The position numbers were made by a program, and so were the translations under genes. A stretch of DNA of 5,583 nucleotides from GCA-003244245 sp036279835. Lineage in GTDB: Bacteria; Actinomycetota; Actinomycetes; Mycobacteriales; Pseudonocardiaceae. Each line of letters starts with the position of its first letter. Within the stretch, counting starts at the first letter, position 1. Below, piece by piece: positions 5,221 to 5,583 of the stretch. The DNA lies in the NCBI GenBank assembly GCA_036279835.1, contig DASUII010000137.1, forward strand, positions 1 through 5,583. Direction: 5' to 3'. The notes beneath the pieces were generated by a model. That model ran no database searches, was not told where the DNA came from, and worked only from the letters and a program-made list of their open reading frames with translations.

Positions 5221-5583
5221 CACGCTGCGGTTCGTCCTCCAGGTCGTTGCGATCGCGCTCGGTGGCGGTAGCGTGCAGATGGGCATTTTCCTGCTCAAAC
5301 GCCGCAGTGAGCTGCGTAGCTTGGATGCGACATCCGGGTCAACGGCGCTCACCTCGGCCAATGAGTACATCGCCACGCTGCAGGGCGGGGAGAAGGCGAT
5401 TCGCGAGGAGTTGGACAAGGCGCAGGCCAGATCTCAAGCGATGCAGAAGGAATGGGACATCGAGCGGGCTGAGCTGACTCTGGCGTTAGAGAATGAGAGC
5501 CGGCAGGTCGCCCGGCTTTCCGGGTACTTGGCACGGTGCAAGGCGGACCTCGCGGTGGCGGAATCTCAGCTCGAGGAGCTGGC
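5204..5583 (+). CDS. Single-helix membrane protein with coiled coil, 3' partial
   Basis: The first 126 residues are visible; the gene continues past the right edge. The GTG at 5204 is preceded by GGGAAG six bases upstream, and an in-frame stop at 5198-5200 limits the start; a GTG at 5210 is the only near alternative. A membrane helix spans about residues 8-31 (LRFVLQVVAIALGGG and onward), followed by KRR. By the positive-inside rule this would place the rest in the cytoplasm, though a phage spanin would have it outside. From about residue 55 the sequence is rich in Glu, Ala, Leu, Lys and Arg with heptad-like spacing (EELDKAQARSQ, ERAELTLALENE), a long coiled coil. It overlaps the four-helix gene by 17 bases, so the two are almost certainly one operon. 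A lysis-accessory or tail-associated role is inferred from this pairing; the exact family is not recognised. Confidence 0.8.
   Translation, partial: MPVSPDTLRFVLQVVAIALGGGSVQMGIFLLKRRSELRSLDATSGSTALTSANEYIATLQGGEKAIREELDKAQARSQAMQKEWDIERAELTLALENESRQVARLSGYLARCKADLAVAESQLEEL

Overview
This window looks like chromosomal DNA from a high-GC actinobacterium, most likely a mycobacterium or a close relative. The reading frames have strong G/C third positions, several genes start with GTG, and the TPR protein and membrane proteins are of actinobacterial type. The genus is an inference; no rRNA or tRNA is present to fix it.

Left part (1-958, + strand). The window opens inside a gene for a small membrane-anchored protein with an intact HExxH metal-binding motif. 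Eleven bases later comes a complete GNAT acetyltransferase whose codon use is visibly less GC-rich than that of its neighbours. The two could be co-transcribed.

Middle part (973-3824, - strand). A major facilitator superfamily transporter converges on the acetyltransferase with only 14 bases between the stop codons. Upstream of it on the same strand lies a TPR protein built from five units of exactly 46 residues plus a worn sixth. About 180 bases separate these two genes, and the gap holds a small palindromic element, so each may have its own control. The TPR gene has a near-perfect ribosome binding site.

Gap (3831-4645). About 800 bases contain no convincing gene but carry several inverted repeats. 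One 9-bp pair brackets a consensus-like -35 hexamer.

Right part (4582-5583, + strand). This is a phage-like cassette. A 14-bp perfect palindrome and a 14-bp tandem repeat lead into a plausible promoter, a strong Shine-Dalgarno sequence and an ATG at 4678. That start does not lead into the frame with the best coding character. The better frame, offset by one base, ends in an ATGA overlap with a four-helix membrane protein (holin candidate). Overlapping that gene in turn is a protein with one membrane helix and a long coiled coil, which runs off the right edge. Compact coupled membrane genes of this kind are typical of prophage lysis or tail regions. I infer a prophage or prophage remnant beginning near 4580-4680 and continuing to the right.

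No CRISPR array, insertion sequence, transposase, integrase, tRNA or recognised riboswitch was seen. The most notable points are the frame conflict at 4678-4804, the phage-like membrane pair, and the repeat-rich control region in front of them.
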